64,000 bases of DNA from positions 62,001-126,000 of the forward strand of contig NZ_BDAX01000019.1 of NCBI RefSeq assembly GCF_001612665.1. Reading direction: 5' to 3'. This document shows, one piece after another, positions 1-9,666 of the stretch (position 1 is the first letter of the stretch; the number at the start of each line of letters is the position of its first letter). The notes below the pieces were generated by a model, which was not told the DNA's origin, made no database searches, and was given only the letters and a program-made list of their open reading frames with translations. The position numbers and the translations under genes were made by a program. The stretch comes from Nocardia alba NBRC 108234 (lineage in GTDB: Bacteria > Actinomycetota > Actinomycetes > Mycobacteriales > Mycobacteriaceae).

Positions 1-877
1 CTTGCGAGGCGCGGATGGCGGTCGGCCTGGTGCGGGCGATCCGCTCCCCGAGCGCGACGATCCGCTCCTCGGGCAGCCCAGTGATCGCGGCGACACGTTC
101 GGGGGTGTATTCCTCGATACGGTCCCGGAATTCGGGCCAGCCCTCGGTGTGCTCGGCGATGAACTCGGTGTCCTGCGCGCCCAGCGACACCACCACGTGC
201 AGCAACCCGAGAGCCAGCGCCGCGTCGGTGCCGGGCAACGGGGCGAGGTGTTCGTCGCAGCGCTCGGAGGTCTTGGTGCGGACAGGGTCGATGGAGACCA
301 GGTAGGCGCCGCTGTCCTGGATGAACTTCCACAGGTGGTGGCCGGAACTGAGCGGATTGGTGCCCCACAGCAGGATCAGCTTCGACTTCGCGAAGTCCTC
401 GGGGTCCATGCCGCCGGAGGTGCCGAGGGTGTAGCGAAGGCCCGCGGTGCCCGCGACCGAGCAGATGGTCGGCCGATGATGCGAGGCGCCGAGCAGGTTG
501 AACATCCGGCGCCCCGGAAACCCTTCCAGCCCTTGGATATAGCCCAGGCTGCCGGTGCCGTGGAACGGCCAGACCGCCTCACCGCCGAATTCGTCGATGA
601 TGCCGGTGACCCGGGTGGCGATCTCGTCGAGCGCATCGTCCCAGCTGATCCGCTCGAACTTCCCCGACCCCTTCGGTCCGACCCGGCGCATCGGATACCG
701 GAGCCTGCCCGGCGCGCCGACCTGCTCGAGATACCGGTTCACCTTCACGCACAGCGCGCCGCGCGTGACCGGATGTTCCCTGTTTCCTCGGAGACCCGTG
801 GCGACCCCGTCCTCGACGGTCACCACCCACGAGCACGCGTCGGGGCAGTCGAGCGGGCATGCGCCGAGCACCTTCAC
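1..877 (-). CDS. Molybdopterin-dependent oxidoreductase, N-terminal part (3' end beyond window)
   Basis: The minus strand encodes VKVLGACPLDCPDACS near its start, a Cys cluster typical of the N-terminal [4Fe-4S] domain of the formate dehydrogenase/nitrate reductase (BisC-like) family. It continues with a typical bis-MGD enzyme sequence that includes RISWDDALDEIA and LLWGTNPLSSGHHLWKF. About 292 residues are visible; the C-terminal half lies outside the window. I chose GTG at 877. An in-frame GTG at 910 would add 11 residues, and neither has a convincing ribosome binding site. The substrate cannot be deduced. It ends the same strand as the fadA6 operon, but a 136-base gap separates them, so a steroid role is not implied. 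Confidence 0.85.
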   Translation of the reverse strand, partial: MKVLGACPLDCPDACSWVVTVEDGVATGLRGNREHPVTRGALCVKVNRYLEQVGAPGRLRYPMRRVGPKGSGKFERISWDDALDEIATRVTGIIDEFGGEAVWPFHGTGSLGYIQGLEGFPGRRMFNLLGASHHRPTICSVAGTAGLRYTLGTSGGMDPEDFAKSKLILLWGTNPLSSGHHLWKFIQDSGAYLVSIDPVRTKTSERCDEHLAPLPGTDAALALGLLHVVVSLGAQDTEFIAEHTEGWPEFRDRIEEYTPERVAAITGLPEERIVALGERIARTRPTAIRASQ

Positions 878-1013
878 CAGGCCATCATAGGTGGGACGAA
901 TTGCCGCCACCCGGACCGGCCGTGCCCGATACGCCGCAGCGCTGGGACATGGTGATGAACGAAGAGTGGTCCCCGGCGAAACCCGCCGAGGACCACCACT
1001 TCGTACCGAGGAC

Positions 1014-2213
<1,200 letters not shown>

Positions 2214-2223
2214 GATGGAACTC

Positions 2224-2844
2224 CTATTTCGCGGTGCTCCCGGGCAGGGTCAGCCCGTCGAGCACGATGGTGAGATATTGCTGGGCAAGGGTTTGGACGG
2301 TGATCGGGCCACCGGGGGTGTACCAGCGGACCGCGACCCACACGGTGTCGCGCAGGAAGCGGAAGGCCAGTTCCACGTCGAGTTCGGGCCGGAAGCTGCC
2401 GTCGGCCACGCCCGCGGCGAGCACACGGTGCCACAGGTCACGGAACTCGGTGTTGAAGTCGCGGATGTAGCCGAAGCGCTCGACATCGCGGAGGTTCTTG
2501 GCCTCGGCCTGGTAGATCGCGACGGCGGCGTGATGGCGGTCGAACGACTCGTAGGACGCGGTCACCAGGGACTCCAGGGTGTCTCGCGCGCTCAGGCCCG
2601 CGCCCGCGATCTCGCGGTAGCGGCCGAACAGGTCGTCGAGGAATCCGCGCAGGATCTCGTCGACCATCGATTCCTTGGAGTCGAAGTGGTGGTAGAGACT
2701 GCCCGAGAGGATGCCCGCCGAGTCGGCGATATCGCGCACCGTGGTGGCACGCAGTCCACGTTCGGCGAACAGATCGGCGGCGAGGTCGAGGAGTTCGGCG
2801 CGGCGGGTGCGTTTGACGGTGTCGGGAGCGGTCACACCCGTCAT
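2224..2844 (-). CDS. kstR2: TetR-family repressor KstR2
   Basis: 206 residues. The N-terminal helix-turn-helix reads RATTVRDIADSAGILSGSLYHHF and is followed by an all-alpha ligand domain with VRWYTPGGPITVQTLAQQYL, closely resembling mycobacterial KstR2, the repressor relieved by HIP-CoA. The ATG at 2844 is preferred over a TTG at 2859, because the TTG would lie inside the 20-bp operator palindrome just upstream and would add MLGCT, absent from the family as I recall it. The operator position (2850-2869) implies autoregulation of kstR2-fadA6. Its neighbours are the genes it controls in mycobacteria. Confidence 0.92.
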   Translation of the reverse strand: MTGVTAPDTVKRTRRAELLDLAADLFAERGLRATTVRDIADSAGILSGSLYHHFDSKESMVDEILRGFLDDLFGRYREIAGAGLSARDTLESLVTASYESFDRHHAAVAIYQAEAKNLRDVERFGYIRDFNTEFRDLWHRVLAAGVADGSFRPELDVELAFRFLRDTVWVAVRWYTPGGPITVQTLAQQYLTIVLDGLTLPGSTAK

Positions 2845-2849
2845 CGTAC

Positions 2850-2869
2850 AACCAAGCAATTGCTTGGTT
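2850..2869. promoter_or_regulatory. KstR2 operator: 20-bp perfect palindrome with two overlapping sites
   Basis: The palindrome AACCAAGCAATTGCTTGGTT lies 6 bases upstream of the kstR2 ATG. The published KstR2 motif is AnCAAGnnCTTGnT. Here the half-sites are 4 bases further apart than in the motif, but the palindrome contains two overlapping 14-mers (2851-2864 and 2855-2868), each differing from the motif at one position. The site overlaps the region expected for the kstR2 ribosome binding site or transcription start. Binding is inferred. Confidence 0.75.
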
Positions 2870-2890
2870 CGGCCGAGCTCGCCACCACGA

Positions 2891-3712
2891 TCATGCGCGC
2901 TGGCTGCTCACCGAGACAACCTCGCCGGTCAGGTACGAGGTGTAATCGCTGGCCAGCATGGCGATCGTCGCCGCGACTTCCCACGGCTCGGCGGCGCGAC
3001 CGAAGGCCTCGCGCTCGCTGAGCGAGTCGAGCAGCTCGGTCGAGCTCACCTTGTCCAGGAACGGGTGCCTGGCGATGCTCGGCGCGACGGCGTTGATCCG
3101 CACGCCGAATTCGGCGGCTTCGACCGCGCTGCACCGGGTGAGCGCCATCACCCCCGCCTTGGCCGCGGCGTAGTGCGCCTGGCCGTGCTGGGCGCGCCAG
3201 CCGAGGACGGAGGCGTTGTTGACGATCACGCCCCCGTGGCCCGCGCCACGGAAGTAACCGAGAGCCGCACGAGTGCAGCGGAAGGTGCCGGTGAGGGTGA
3301 TGTCGAGCACCTGGTCCCACTGCTCGTCGGTCATATCGACCACCGGGGTCTCACCGCCGAGACCCGCGTTGTTGACCATGATGTCGATCCGGCCGAGTTC
3401 GGCGGCGGCGTCGGCGAGCAGCTGATTCACCTGCGCGGTATCGCGGACATCGCAGACCACCGCGCCCACCCGGCGCTCGGGGAACTCCTTGGCCAGCAGC
3501 TCGGCGGTCTCGGTCAACCGGCGCTCGTGCCAATCGGAGACGACCACATCGGCGCCCTCCTCGAGCAGCCTGCGCGCGGTGGCCGAGCCGATGCCGGTGC
3601 CCGCCGCGGCGGTGATCACCGCCGTCCGGCCCGCGAGCAAGCCGTGTCCGGGGATCGAGGCGGGCGCGACCGACAGGGACTTGCCCGCACCCGAATAGGT
3701 CTGATCGGTCAC
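2891..3712 (-). CDS. ipdF: Short-chain dehydrogenase IpdF (5-hydroxy-indane steroid intermediate)
   Basis: 273 residues of classical SDR type. The nucleotide-binding motif TAAAGTGIG and NNAG lie near residues 35 and 117; the catalytic Ser-Tyr-Lys is in VNNASVLGW and HYAAAKAG. The start is the GTG at 3712, which overlaps the fadE30 stop (GTGA), indicating translational coupling. In M. tuberculosis the gene between fadE30 and kstR2 is ipdF (Rv3559c), which oxidises the 5-hydroxyl of a HIP-CoA-derived intermediate; that role is inferred from synteny. An Ala- and Ser-rich N-terminal extension of about 25 residues precedes the Rossmann fold. Confidence 0.85.
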   Translation of the reverse strand: MTDQTYSGAGKSLSVAPASIPGHGLLAGRTAVITAAAGTGIGSATARRLLEEGADVVVSDWHERRLTETAELLAKEFPERRVGAVVCDVRDTAQVNQLLADAAAELGRIDIMVNNAGLGGETPVVDMTDEQWDQVLDITLTGTFRCTRAALGYFRGAGHGGVIVNNASVLGWRAQHGQAHYAAAKAGVMALTRCSAVEAAEFGVRINAVAPSIARHPFLDKVSSTELLDSLSEREAFGRAAEPWEVAATIAMLASDYTSYLTGEVVSVSSQRA

Positions 3713-4890
3713 GGGCGTGCCTCTCGCGGGAGACCGAGCACACGCTCGGCGATGATGTTGCGCTGCACTTCGTTCGAACCTCCATAGATCGTGTCGGCGC
3801 GGCTGAACAGATACAGCCGCTGCCATGCGGTCATGTCGTCTGGGCCGGTGATCAGGCCCATCGCGCCCTGGACGGCCATCGCCAGTTCGCCGAGGTCGCG
3901 ATGCCAGTTGGCCCACAACAACTTCGACACCGAGGCGCCGCCCGCGTCGTCGTGGTCCTCGCTCATGGTGCGCAGCGCGTGCGCGCGCAAAACCCGTAGT
4001 CCCACCCAGGCGCGATCGAGGCGATCGGCGATCAGCGGGTCGTCGGCGGCGCCGGTGCGGCGCGCCAGGTCCTCGATGTCGGAGAGTTCGCGCGCGAACC
4101 GGATCTGCTGACCGAGGGTGGAGATGCCGCGCTCGAAGGTGAGCGTGCCCATCGCGATTCGCCACCCGTCGCCCGGCGCGCCGACCACCAGGTCCGCGTC
4201 GGTGACGGCATCGTCGAAGAAGACCTCGTTGAATTCGGAGGTGCCGGTGAGCTGTTCGATCGGGCGCACTTCGATGCCGGGCTGGTTCATCGGAACCAGC
4301 AGATAGGACAGGCCCTTGTGACGGCTAGAGCCGCGCTCGGTGCGGGCGATGACGAAGCACCAGTCGGCGACGTGGGCGAGCGAGGTCCAGATCTTCTGGC
4401 CGTTGATCACCCACTTGTCGCCGTCCAGGCGCGCGGTGGTCGCGACGGCGGCCAGGTCGGAACCGGCGCCGGGCTCGGAATAGCCCTGACACCACAGTTC
4501 GCCGACCGAGCGCACGCCCGGCAGGAAACGCTTCTTCTGCTCGTCGGTGCCGAAGGCGAGCACGGTGGGGCCGAGCAGTTCCTCGCCCACGTGCGAGACC
4601 CGCGCGGGCGCGTCGGCCTTGGCGTATTCCTCATGGAAGATCACCTGCTGACGCACGCTGGCGCCGCGCCCGCCGTATTCGATGGGCCAGCCGAGGCAGG
4701 TCCAGCCCGCCGCGGCGAGGTGGCGGTCCCAGGCCAACCGCTCGTCGAAGAATTCGTGCTCGCGGCCGGGTCCGCCGGTGCCGCGCAGGTCAGCGAACTC
4801 GCCCGAGAGGTTTTCGGCCAGCCAATCGCGTATTTCCGCGCGAAACTCCGCGTCGGAAGTCGCGGTATCGGAATCTGAGGTCTGGATCAC
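3709..4890 (-). CDS. fadE30: Acyl-CoA dehydrogenase FadE30
   Basis: 393 residues with the standard acyl-CoA dehydrogenase layout: an N-terminal helical domain, a middle beta domain with YSEPGAGSDLA and WVINGQKIWTS, and a C-terminal helical domain ending YGGSNEVQRNIIAERVLGLP. In M. tuberculosis FadE30 desaturates the propanoyl chain of 5-OH-HIP-CoA. The GTG at 4890 is chosen because GAGG sits 5 bases upstream; in-frame GTG 4896 and TTG 4917 are alternatives, but the TTG is inside the KstR2 operator. It is divergent from fadD3 across an 85-base promoter region holding a consensus KstR2 site and leads the fadE30-ipdF-kstR2-fadA6 unit. Confidence 0.88.
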   Translation of the reverse strand: MIQTSDSDTATSDAEFRAEIRDWLAENLSGEFADLRGTGGPGREHEFFDERLAWDRHLAAAGWTCLGWPIEYGGRGASVRQQVIFHEEYAKADAPARVSHVGEELLGPTVLAFGTDEQKKRFLPGVRSVGELWCQGYSEPGAGSDLAAVATTARLDGDKWVINGQKIWTSLAHVADWCFVIARTERGSSRHKGLSYLLVPMNQPGIEVRPIEQLTGTSEFNEVFFDDAVTDADLVVGAPGDGWRIAMGTLTFERGISTLGQQIRFARELSDIEDLARRTGAADDPLIADRLDRAWVGLRVLRAHALRTMSEDHDDAGGASVSKLLWANWHRDLGELAMAVQGAMGLITGPDDMTAWQRLYLFSRADTIYGGSNEVQRNIIAERVLGLPREARP

Positions 4891-4899
4891 GCCCACCTC

Positions 4900-4915
4900 G
4901 GTAGGATAACCTACC
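4900..4915. repeat. Inverted repeat abutting the KstR2 site
   Basis: GGTAGG and CCTACC form a perfect 6-bp inverted repeat around ATAA. The right arm overlaps the first bases of the KstR2 operator at 4913. It could extend the operator or be part of the fadE30 leader; function unknown. Confidence 0.5.
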
Positions 4916-4926
4916 AAGCACTTGCT
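4913..4926. promoter_or_regulatory. KstR2 operator between fadE30 and fadD3
   Basis: ACCAAGCACTTGCT matches the KstR2 motif AnCAAGnnCTTGnT at every specified position. It lies in the divergent fadE30/fadD3 promoter region, so one site could control both transcription units. The match is seen directly; repression by KstR2 is inferred from the family. Confidence 0.88.
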
Positions 4927-4975
4927 TTGTTAGCTGCTTCGGAAGAACAGCGAACCGCACAACGGTGAGGACCCC

Positions 4976-6541
4976 GTGACAACCCCTGCCCAAACCACTC
5001 CGCAGGCGCTGCGACACATCGCGGCGGCGCATCCGCACGAGCCTGCCCTCATCGACGGCGCGATCCGCCTGGACTGGGCCGAGCTGCTCGACCAGGTCCG
5101 GGTGGCCGCCCGCGCCCTGATCGCCCGTGGCATCGCCCCCGGCGACCGGGTGGCGATGTGGGCGCCGAACACCTATCACTGGGTGATCGCCGCCCTGGCC
5201 GCGCATTCCGCCGGGGCCGCGCTGGTTCCGTTGAACACCCGCTATGTGGCCGCCGAGGCCGTCGATGTGCTGGCTCGCGTCGACGCGAAGGCCCTGTTCG
5301 TGGCCGGTCCCTTCCTCGGCCGCGATCGGGCGAGCGAACTCGCGGCGGCGGCGCCGGAACTCGGTATCGGGACGGTTGTCGTCATCCCGGTCGAGGGTGC
5401 GGCTGGTGGGTCATCGGGCGAGGACGACTCCGCGACTATCACCTGGGACGAGTTGCTCGCGCAGGCCGCGAACGTGTCCGAGACGGTCGGCGAGGAGCGA
5501 GCGGCGCAGGTGGACCCCGACGACGTCTCCGACATCCTCTTCACTTCCGGCACCACCGGCCGCAGCAAGGGCACCCTCGTCGCGCACCGGCAGGCGCTGG
5601 GCGTGGTGCGCGCCTGGGCCGAGTGCTCGACCCTGCGCGCGGGCGACCGCTACCTGGTGATCCCGCCGTTCTTCCACAACTTCGGCTATAAGGCGGGCAT
5701 CCTCGCGTGCCTGGTCACCGGGGCCACTATCGTGCCGCAGGCCACCTTCGACGTGCCCGCCGCGCTGGCGCTCATCGAGTCCGCGCGGATCACCGTGCTC
5801 ACCGGCCCGCCCACGATCTACCAGACCATCCTCGAGCATCCCCAGCGCACCGAGCGTGACCTGAGCTCGCTGCGGGTGGCGGTGACCGGCGCGGCGACCG
5901 TGCCGGTGGTGCTGATCGAGCGGATGCGCGACGATCTCGCCTTCGAGGTGGTGATCACCGCATACGGCCTGTCCGAGACGGCCGGATTCGGCACCATGTG
6001 CCGCCCCTCCGACGACGCGGCCACGATCGCCAACACCTGCGGCGGGCCGATCGCCGACTTCGAATTGCGCCTGTCCGACGCCGGTGAAGTACTACTGCGC
6101 GGACCCAACGTGATGCTGGGCTACCTCGACGATCCGGCGGCCACCGCCGAGACCATCGACGCCGACGGCTGGCTGCACACCGGCGACATCGGCGTCGTCG
6201 ACGAGCGCGGCTATCTGAAGATCACCGACCGGCTCAAGGACATGTACATCACCGGCGGGTTCAACGTGTATCCCGCCGAGATCGAACAGACCCTGGCCAG
6301 GCTCGACGGCGTCGCCGAGTCGGCCGTGATCGGCGTGCCCGACGAGCGGATGGGCGAGGTCGGCAAGGCCGTGGTGGTCCGCAGGGCCGGGTCCACGCTG
6401 ACCACCGACGAGGTCATCGCCTTCGCCGCGAGCAGATTGGCGAATTTCAAAGTGCCGAGGCTTGTCGAGTTCCGTGACCAACTGCCCTACAGCGCGGCGG
6501 GCAAGGTGCTCAAGCGTGAGCTACGTGAGGAGAAGTCGTGA
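4976..6541 (+). CDS. fadD3: HIP-CoA synthetase FadD3 (acyl-CoA ligase)
   Basis: 521 residues of the AMP-forming acyl-CoA synthetase family. The P-loop motif is ILFTSGTTGRSKG near residue 187, followed by AYGLSETAGFG, the WLHTGDIG motif, and a C-terminal K in PYSAAGKVLKRELRE for adenylate formation. FadD3 loads the indane-propionate HIP onto CoA, the entry step of ring C/D degradation, and its product is the KstR2 inducer. The GTG start at 4976 has GAGG 5 bases upstream. It opens a plus-strand operon, and its stop overlaps the next start by GTGA (6538-6541). Confidence 0.92.
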   Translation: MTTPAQTTPQALRHIAAAHPHEPALIDGAIRLDWAELLDQVRVAARALIARGIAPGDRVAMWAPNTYHWVIAALAAHSAGAALVPLNTRYVAAEAVDVLARVDAKALFVAGPFLGRDRASELAAAAPELGIGTVVVIPVEGAAGGSSGEDDSATITWDELLAQAANVSETVGEERAAQVDPDDVSDILFTSGTTGRSKGTLVAHRQALGVVRAWAECSTLRAGDRYLVIPPFFHNFGYKAGILACLVTGATIVPQATFDVPAALALIESARITVLTGPPTIYQTILEHPQRTERDLSSLRVAVTGAATVPVVLIERMRDDLAFEVVITAYGLSETAGFGTMCRPSDDAATIANTCGGPIADFELRLSDAGEVLLRGPNVMLGYLDDPAATAETIDADGWLHTGDIGVVDERGYLKITDRLKDMYITGGFNVYPAEIEQTLARLDGVAESAVIGVPDERMGEVGKAVVVRRAGSTLTTDEVIAFAASRLANFKVPRLVEFRDQLPYSAAGKVLKRELREEKS

Positions 6542-7407
6542 GTTCCGAGACCGAGACCGACGTCGTCACCTATGAGGTGCGCGGGTCGGTCGCCGTCGTC
6601 ACCATGAATCGGCCCGATTTCCGCAACGCGCAGAACTCGAGGATGACCTACGCCCTCGACGCGGCCTTCGTGCGGGCCGTCGAGGACCCCCAGGTCAAGG
6701 TGATCGTGCTGGCGGGCAACGGAAAACACTTCAGCGCGGGCCACGATATCGGCACCCCGGGCCGTGACCACGACGTGGAATACGAGAACAAGGCCGCGCT
6801 GTGGTGGGACCACCTCGATCGCCCCGGCGGTGATCAGCGGTTCGCGCGCGAGTCCGAGGTGTACCTCGGCATGTGCAGGCGCTGGCGGGAGATCCCCAAG
6901 CCGATGGTGGCGATGGTGCAGGGCGCGTGCATCGCGGGCGGGCTGATGCTGGCCTGGGTGTGCGACCTGATCGTCTGCTCCGACGACGCGTTCTTCTCCG
7001 ATCCGGTTGTCCGGATGGGCATTCCGGGTGTGGAGTACTTCGCGCATCCGTGGGTGATGGGTCCACGCGCGGCCAAGGAGTTCCTGTTCACCGGAGACCG
7101 GTTCGGGGCGGCCCAGGCCAAGGAGTGGGGCATGGTCAACCGGGTCGTACCACGCGAGCAGCTCGCGGCCGAGGTGTTCGGCATGGCCGAGAAGATCTCC
7201 GCCATGCCGCAATTCGGGCTCGCCCTCACCAAGAAGGCCGTCAACCAGGCCGAGGATCTGATGGGCATGCGCTCTGGCATGGACTCGGTCTTCGGGCTGC
7301 ACCATTTCGCACACGCGCACAACGCCGAGGTCGGCACCGATTCGCTCGGCGGGATGAACGCCCGCTCGATGAAGGCCACCGCCACCGAACAGAACGGGAC
7401 GAAGTAA
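6538..7407 (+). CDS. Crotonase-fold (enoyl-CoA hydratase-like) protein in the KstR2 operon
   Basis: 289 residues of crotonase type. The first oxyanion-hole segment is GKHFSAGHD and the second is GACIAGG. The two usual catalytic Glu positions appear replaced: AGGLMLAW where a GGG-x-E type segment is expected, and SDPVVRMGIPG where PE is expected. The protein may therefore not be a classical hydratase. It is inserted between fadD3 and fadE31, which are adjacent in M. tuberculosis, and is translationally coupled to fadD3; its stop directly abuts the fadE31 GTG. A role on the HIP-CoA propanoyl chain is a reasonable inference, but the reaction is open. Confidence 0.8.
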   Translation: MSSETETDVVTYEVRGSVAVVTMNRPDFRNAQNSRMTYALDAAFVRAVEDPQVKVIVLAGNGKHFSAGHDIGTPGRDHDVEYENKAALWWDHLDRPGGDQRFARESEVYLGMCRRWREIPKPMVAMVQGACIAGGLMLAWVCDLIVCSDDAFFSDPVVRMGIPGVEYFAHPWVMGPRAAKEFLFTGDRFGAAQAKEWGMVNRVVPREQLAAEVFGMAEKISAMPQFGLALTKKAVNQAEDLMGMRSGMDSVFGLHHFAHAHNAEVGTDSLGGMNARSMKATATEQNGTK

Positions 7408-8550
7408 GTGGATCTCGAGATCGACCCGGCTGCCCGGGAATTCCAGCTGGAGGTGCGCGAATTCCTCGCCGCCAATGTGCCGGCCGAGCCGTTGCCGTCG
7501 ATGGATACCGCGCAAGGTTTTGCCGCGCATCGGGACTGGGAAGCGAAGCTGGCGCAAGCCCGGCTGTCGGCGGTCTCGTGGCCGCGCGAGTTCGGCGGGC
7601 GCGACGCGTCGATTCTCGAATGGGTGCTGTTCGAGCAGGAGTACTACGCCGCGGGCGCACCGGGCCGGGTCGCGCAGAACGGCATCTTCCTGCTCGCGCC
7701 GACGCTGTTCGAGCACGGCACCCCCGAACAGCTCGCACGGATCCTGCCGCGCATGGCGCGCGGTGACGACATCTGGGCACAGGCCTGGTCCGAACCCGAG
7801 TCGGGCAGCGACCTGGCGAGCCTGCGCTCGACCGCTCGCCGCACCGACGGCGGCTGGCTGCTCAACGGCCAGAAGACATGGAGTTCGCGAGCGTCCTTCG
7901 CCGATTGGGCGTTCGGCCTGTTCCGCAGCGATCCCGAGGCGCAGCGCCACCACGGCCTCACCTACGTGATGTTCCCGCTCACCGCCGAGGGCGTGAGCGT
8001 GCGGCCGATCCCCCAGCTCGACGGCGAACCCGGCTTCGCCGAGATCTTCCTCGACGATGTCTTCGTGCCCGACCACGATGTGATCGGCGGGGTGAACGAG
8101 GGTTGGCGGGTCGCGATGGCGACCTCGTCCAACGAACGCGGTCTCTCCCTGCGCAGCCCCGGCCGGTTCAGCGCCACCGCGCGGCGACTCATCGACCTGT
8201 GGACCGAGACCACCGAGCCCGCCGACACCGCCGCGCGGAACGCGGTGGTGGATGCCTGGCTCGGCGCCGAGGCGTATCGCCTGCACACTTTCGGCACCGT
8301 GACGCGTCTGCAGGACGGCGGGCAACTCGGCGCGGAATCGTCGATCACCAAGGTGTACTGGTCCGAGCTCGATATCGCGATGCACGAGACGGCGCTCGAC
8401 CTGCTCGGCGGGGCCGCCGAGCAGCGCAGCACCTGGACCGACGGCTATCTGTTCTCGCTCTCGGGCCCGATCTACGCGGGTACCAACGAGATCCAGCGCA
8501 ACATCATCGCCGAACGCATCCTCGGACTGCCCCGTGAGAGCAAGCGATGA
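7408..8550 (+). CDS. fadE31: Acyl-CoA dehydrogenase FadE31
   Basis: 380 residues, a complete acyl-CoA dehydrogenase with WSEPESGSDLASLRS, WLLNGQKTWSS and a C-terminal IYAGTNEIQRNIIAERILGLP. In M. tuberculosis FadE31 forms alpha2-beta2 heterotetramers with FadE32 or FadE33, which follow here. The GTG start directly follows the TAA of the crotonase gene. Sixty-four bases separate its stop from fadE32, but no terminator is visible there. Confidence 0.87.
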   Translation: MDLEIDPAAREFQLEVREFLAANVPAEPLPSMDTAQGFAAHRDWEAKLAQARLSAVSWPREFGGRDASILEWVLFEQEYYAAGAPGRVAQNGIFLLAPTLFEHGTPEQLARILPRMARGDDIWAQAWSEPESGSDLASLRSTARRTDGGWLLNGQKTWSSRASFADWAFGLFRSDPEAQRHHGLTYVMFPLTAEGVSVRPIPQLDGEPGFAEIFLDDVFVPDHDVIGGVNEGWRVAMATSSNERGLSLRSPGRFSATARRLIDLWTETTEPADTAARNAVVDAWLGAEAYRLHTFGTVTRLQDGGQLGAESSITKVYWSELDIAMHETALDLLGGAAEQRSTWTDGYLFSLSGPIYAGTNEIQRNIIAERILGLPRESKR

Positions 8551-8614
8551 ACGCGCGACACGGGACCAGCCATCATTCGGGCCGAATCGCCCTGCCGAAC
8601 ACAGGAGGTCCGCG

Positions 8615-9631
8615 ATGAGATTCGCGCTCAGTACCGAACAGCTCGACTTCGCCGCCGAGCTGCGCAAGATCCTCGATGCCGGACAGGTGCCGACGGCGGT
8701 GCGCGCGTGGGCCGCCGGCGACACCGGGAGGGGACGCGCGCTGCTGCGCCAGATCGCCGACATGGGCGTCTTCGGCTTGATCGTCGACGAGAAGTACGAC
8801 GGGGCGGACGCGTCCACTGTCGATCTCGTCGTCGCGCTGATCGAACTGGGACGCGCCGCCGCGCCCGGCCCGGTCATCGAGTCCGCCGCCGTGATTCCCG
8901 CTCTGCTGCAACGCCTTACCGACGACGCGCCCGCGCGGCGATGGTTGCCCGCGCTCGCCGGCGGCGAGTCGCTCGCGACCATCACCTTCGAGGCGCAGCG
9001 CGGCATCGCCCTCGACGCCGAGATCGCCGAGCCGGTCCTCGTCGCCGCCGACGGTCGACTGACCCTCGGTGTACCCGCGACAACGGCGGCAACCTCGATC
9101 GACCCCGCCCGCACGCTGGTGCGCGTCACGGCCGGCGAGCTGATCGCCGAGGGTCCCGAGGTCGAAGCGGCCATCGACTACGCCTTCGACACCGGCGTTC
9201 TCGCGTGTGCCGCCCAGCTCCTCGGTGCGGGTCGGTCGATTCTCGAGCAGACCACCTCCTACGCGAAGCAGCGCAAGCAGTTCGGGCGCGCGATCGGTGA
9301 GTTCCAGGCCGTGAAGCAGCAGCTCGCCGACGTGCTGATCGCGTTGGACCTGGCCGAGCCGCTGGTGTACCGCGCGGCGCTCACCCTGGAATCGAACGAC
9401 CGCGCCCGCGATGTCTCCGCCGCCCTGGTGGTCTGCGGCGATGCCGCCCACCGCGCCGCACGGGCGGGGCTTCAGGTCCACGGCGCGATCGGGTACACCG
9501 CCGAATTCGACCTGTCGCTGTGGCTGACCAAGGTCGCCGCGCTGCGAACAGCCTGGGGCACAGCCGATTTCCATCGGGGCCGGATCGCCGAGGCCCTGCG
9601 CGCCGCCGCACCCGCCGACGCGGCGAGCTGA
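8615..9631 (+). CDS. fadE32: Acyl-CoA dehydrogenase subunit FadE32
   Basis: 338 residues, a shorter and more divergent acyl-CoA dehydrogenase subunit, recognisable by YAKQRKQFGRAIGEFQAVKQQLAD and LQVHGAIGYTAEFDLSLWLTK near the C-terminus. The ATG at 8615 is chosen because AGGAGG lies 6 bases upstream. In M. tuberculosis it pairs with FadE31 and works on ring C/D intermediates under KstR2. The fadE31-fadE32-fadE33 order is preserved. Confidence 0.86.
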   Translation: MRFALSTEQLDFAAELRKILDAGQVPTAVRAWAAGDTGRGRALLRQIADMGVFGLIVDEKYDGADASTVDLVVALIELGRAAAPGPVIESAAVIPALLQRLTDDAPARRWLPALAGGESLATITFEAQRGIALDAEIAEPVLVAADGRLTLGVPATTAATSIDPARTLVRVTAGELIAEGPEVEAAIDYAFDTGVLACAAQLLGAGRSILEQTTSYAKQRKQFGRAIGEFQAVKQQLADVLIALDLAEPLVYRAALTLESNDRARDVSAALVVCGDAAHRAARAGLQVHGAIGYTAEFDLSLWLTKVAALRTAWGTADFHRGRIAEALRAAAPADAAS

Positions 9632-9666
9632 GACGTACCCCATCACCGAGCTTGACGAGGAACCCC

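Noticed and set aside
2845..2859. TTG start for kstR2 at 2859
   Set aside because: It would place the start codon inside the operator palindrome and add five residues not seen in the family. ATG 2844 fits better.
6487..9174. A very long open frame on the minus strand opposite the crotonase-fadE32 genes
   Set aside because: The plus strand encodes clear FadE proteins with conserved motifs. High-GC codon bias keeps the antisense frame open, and its product is low-complexity without a known domain.
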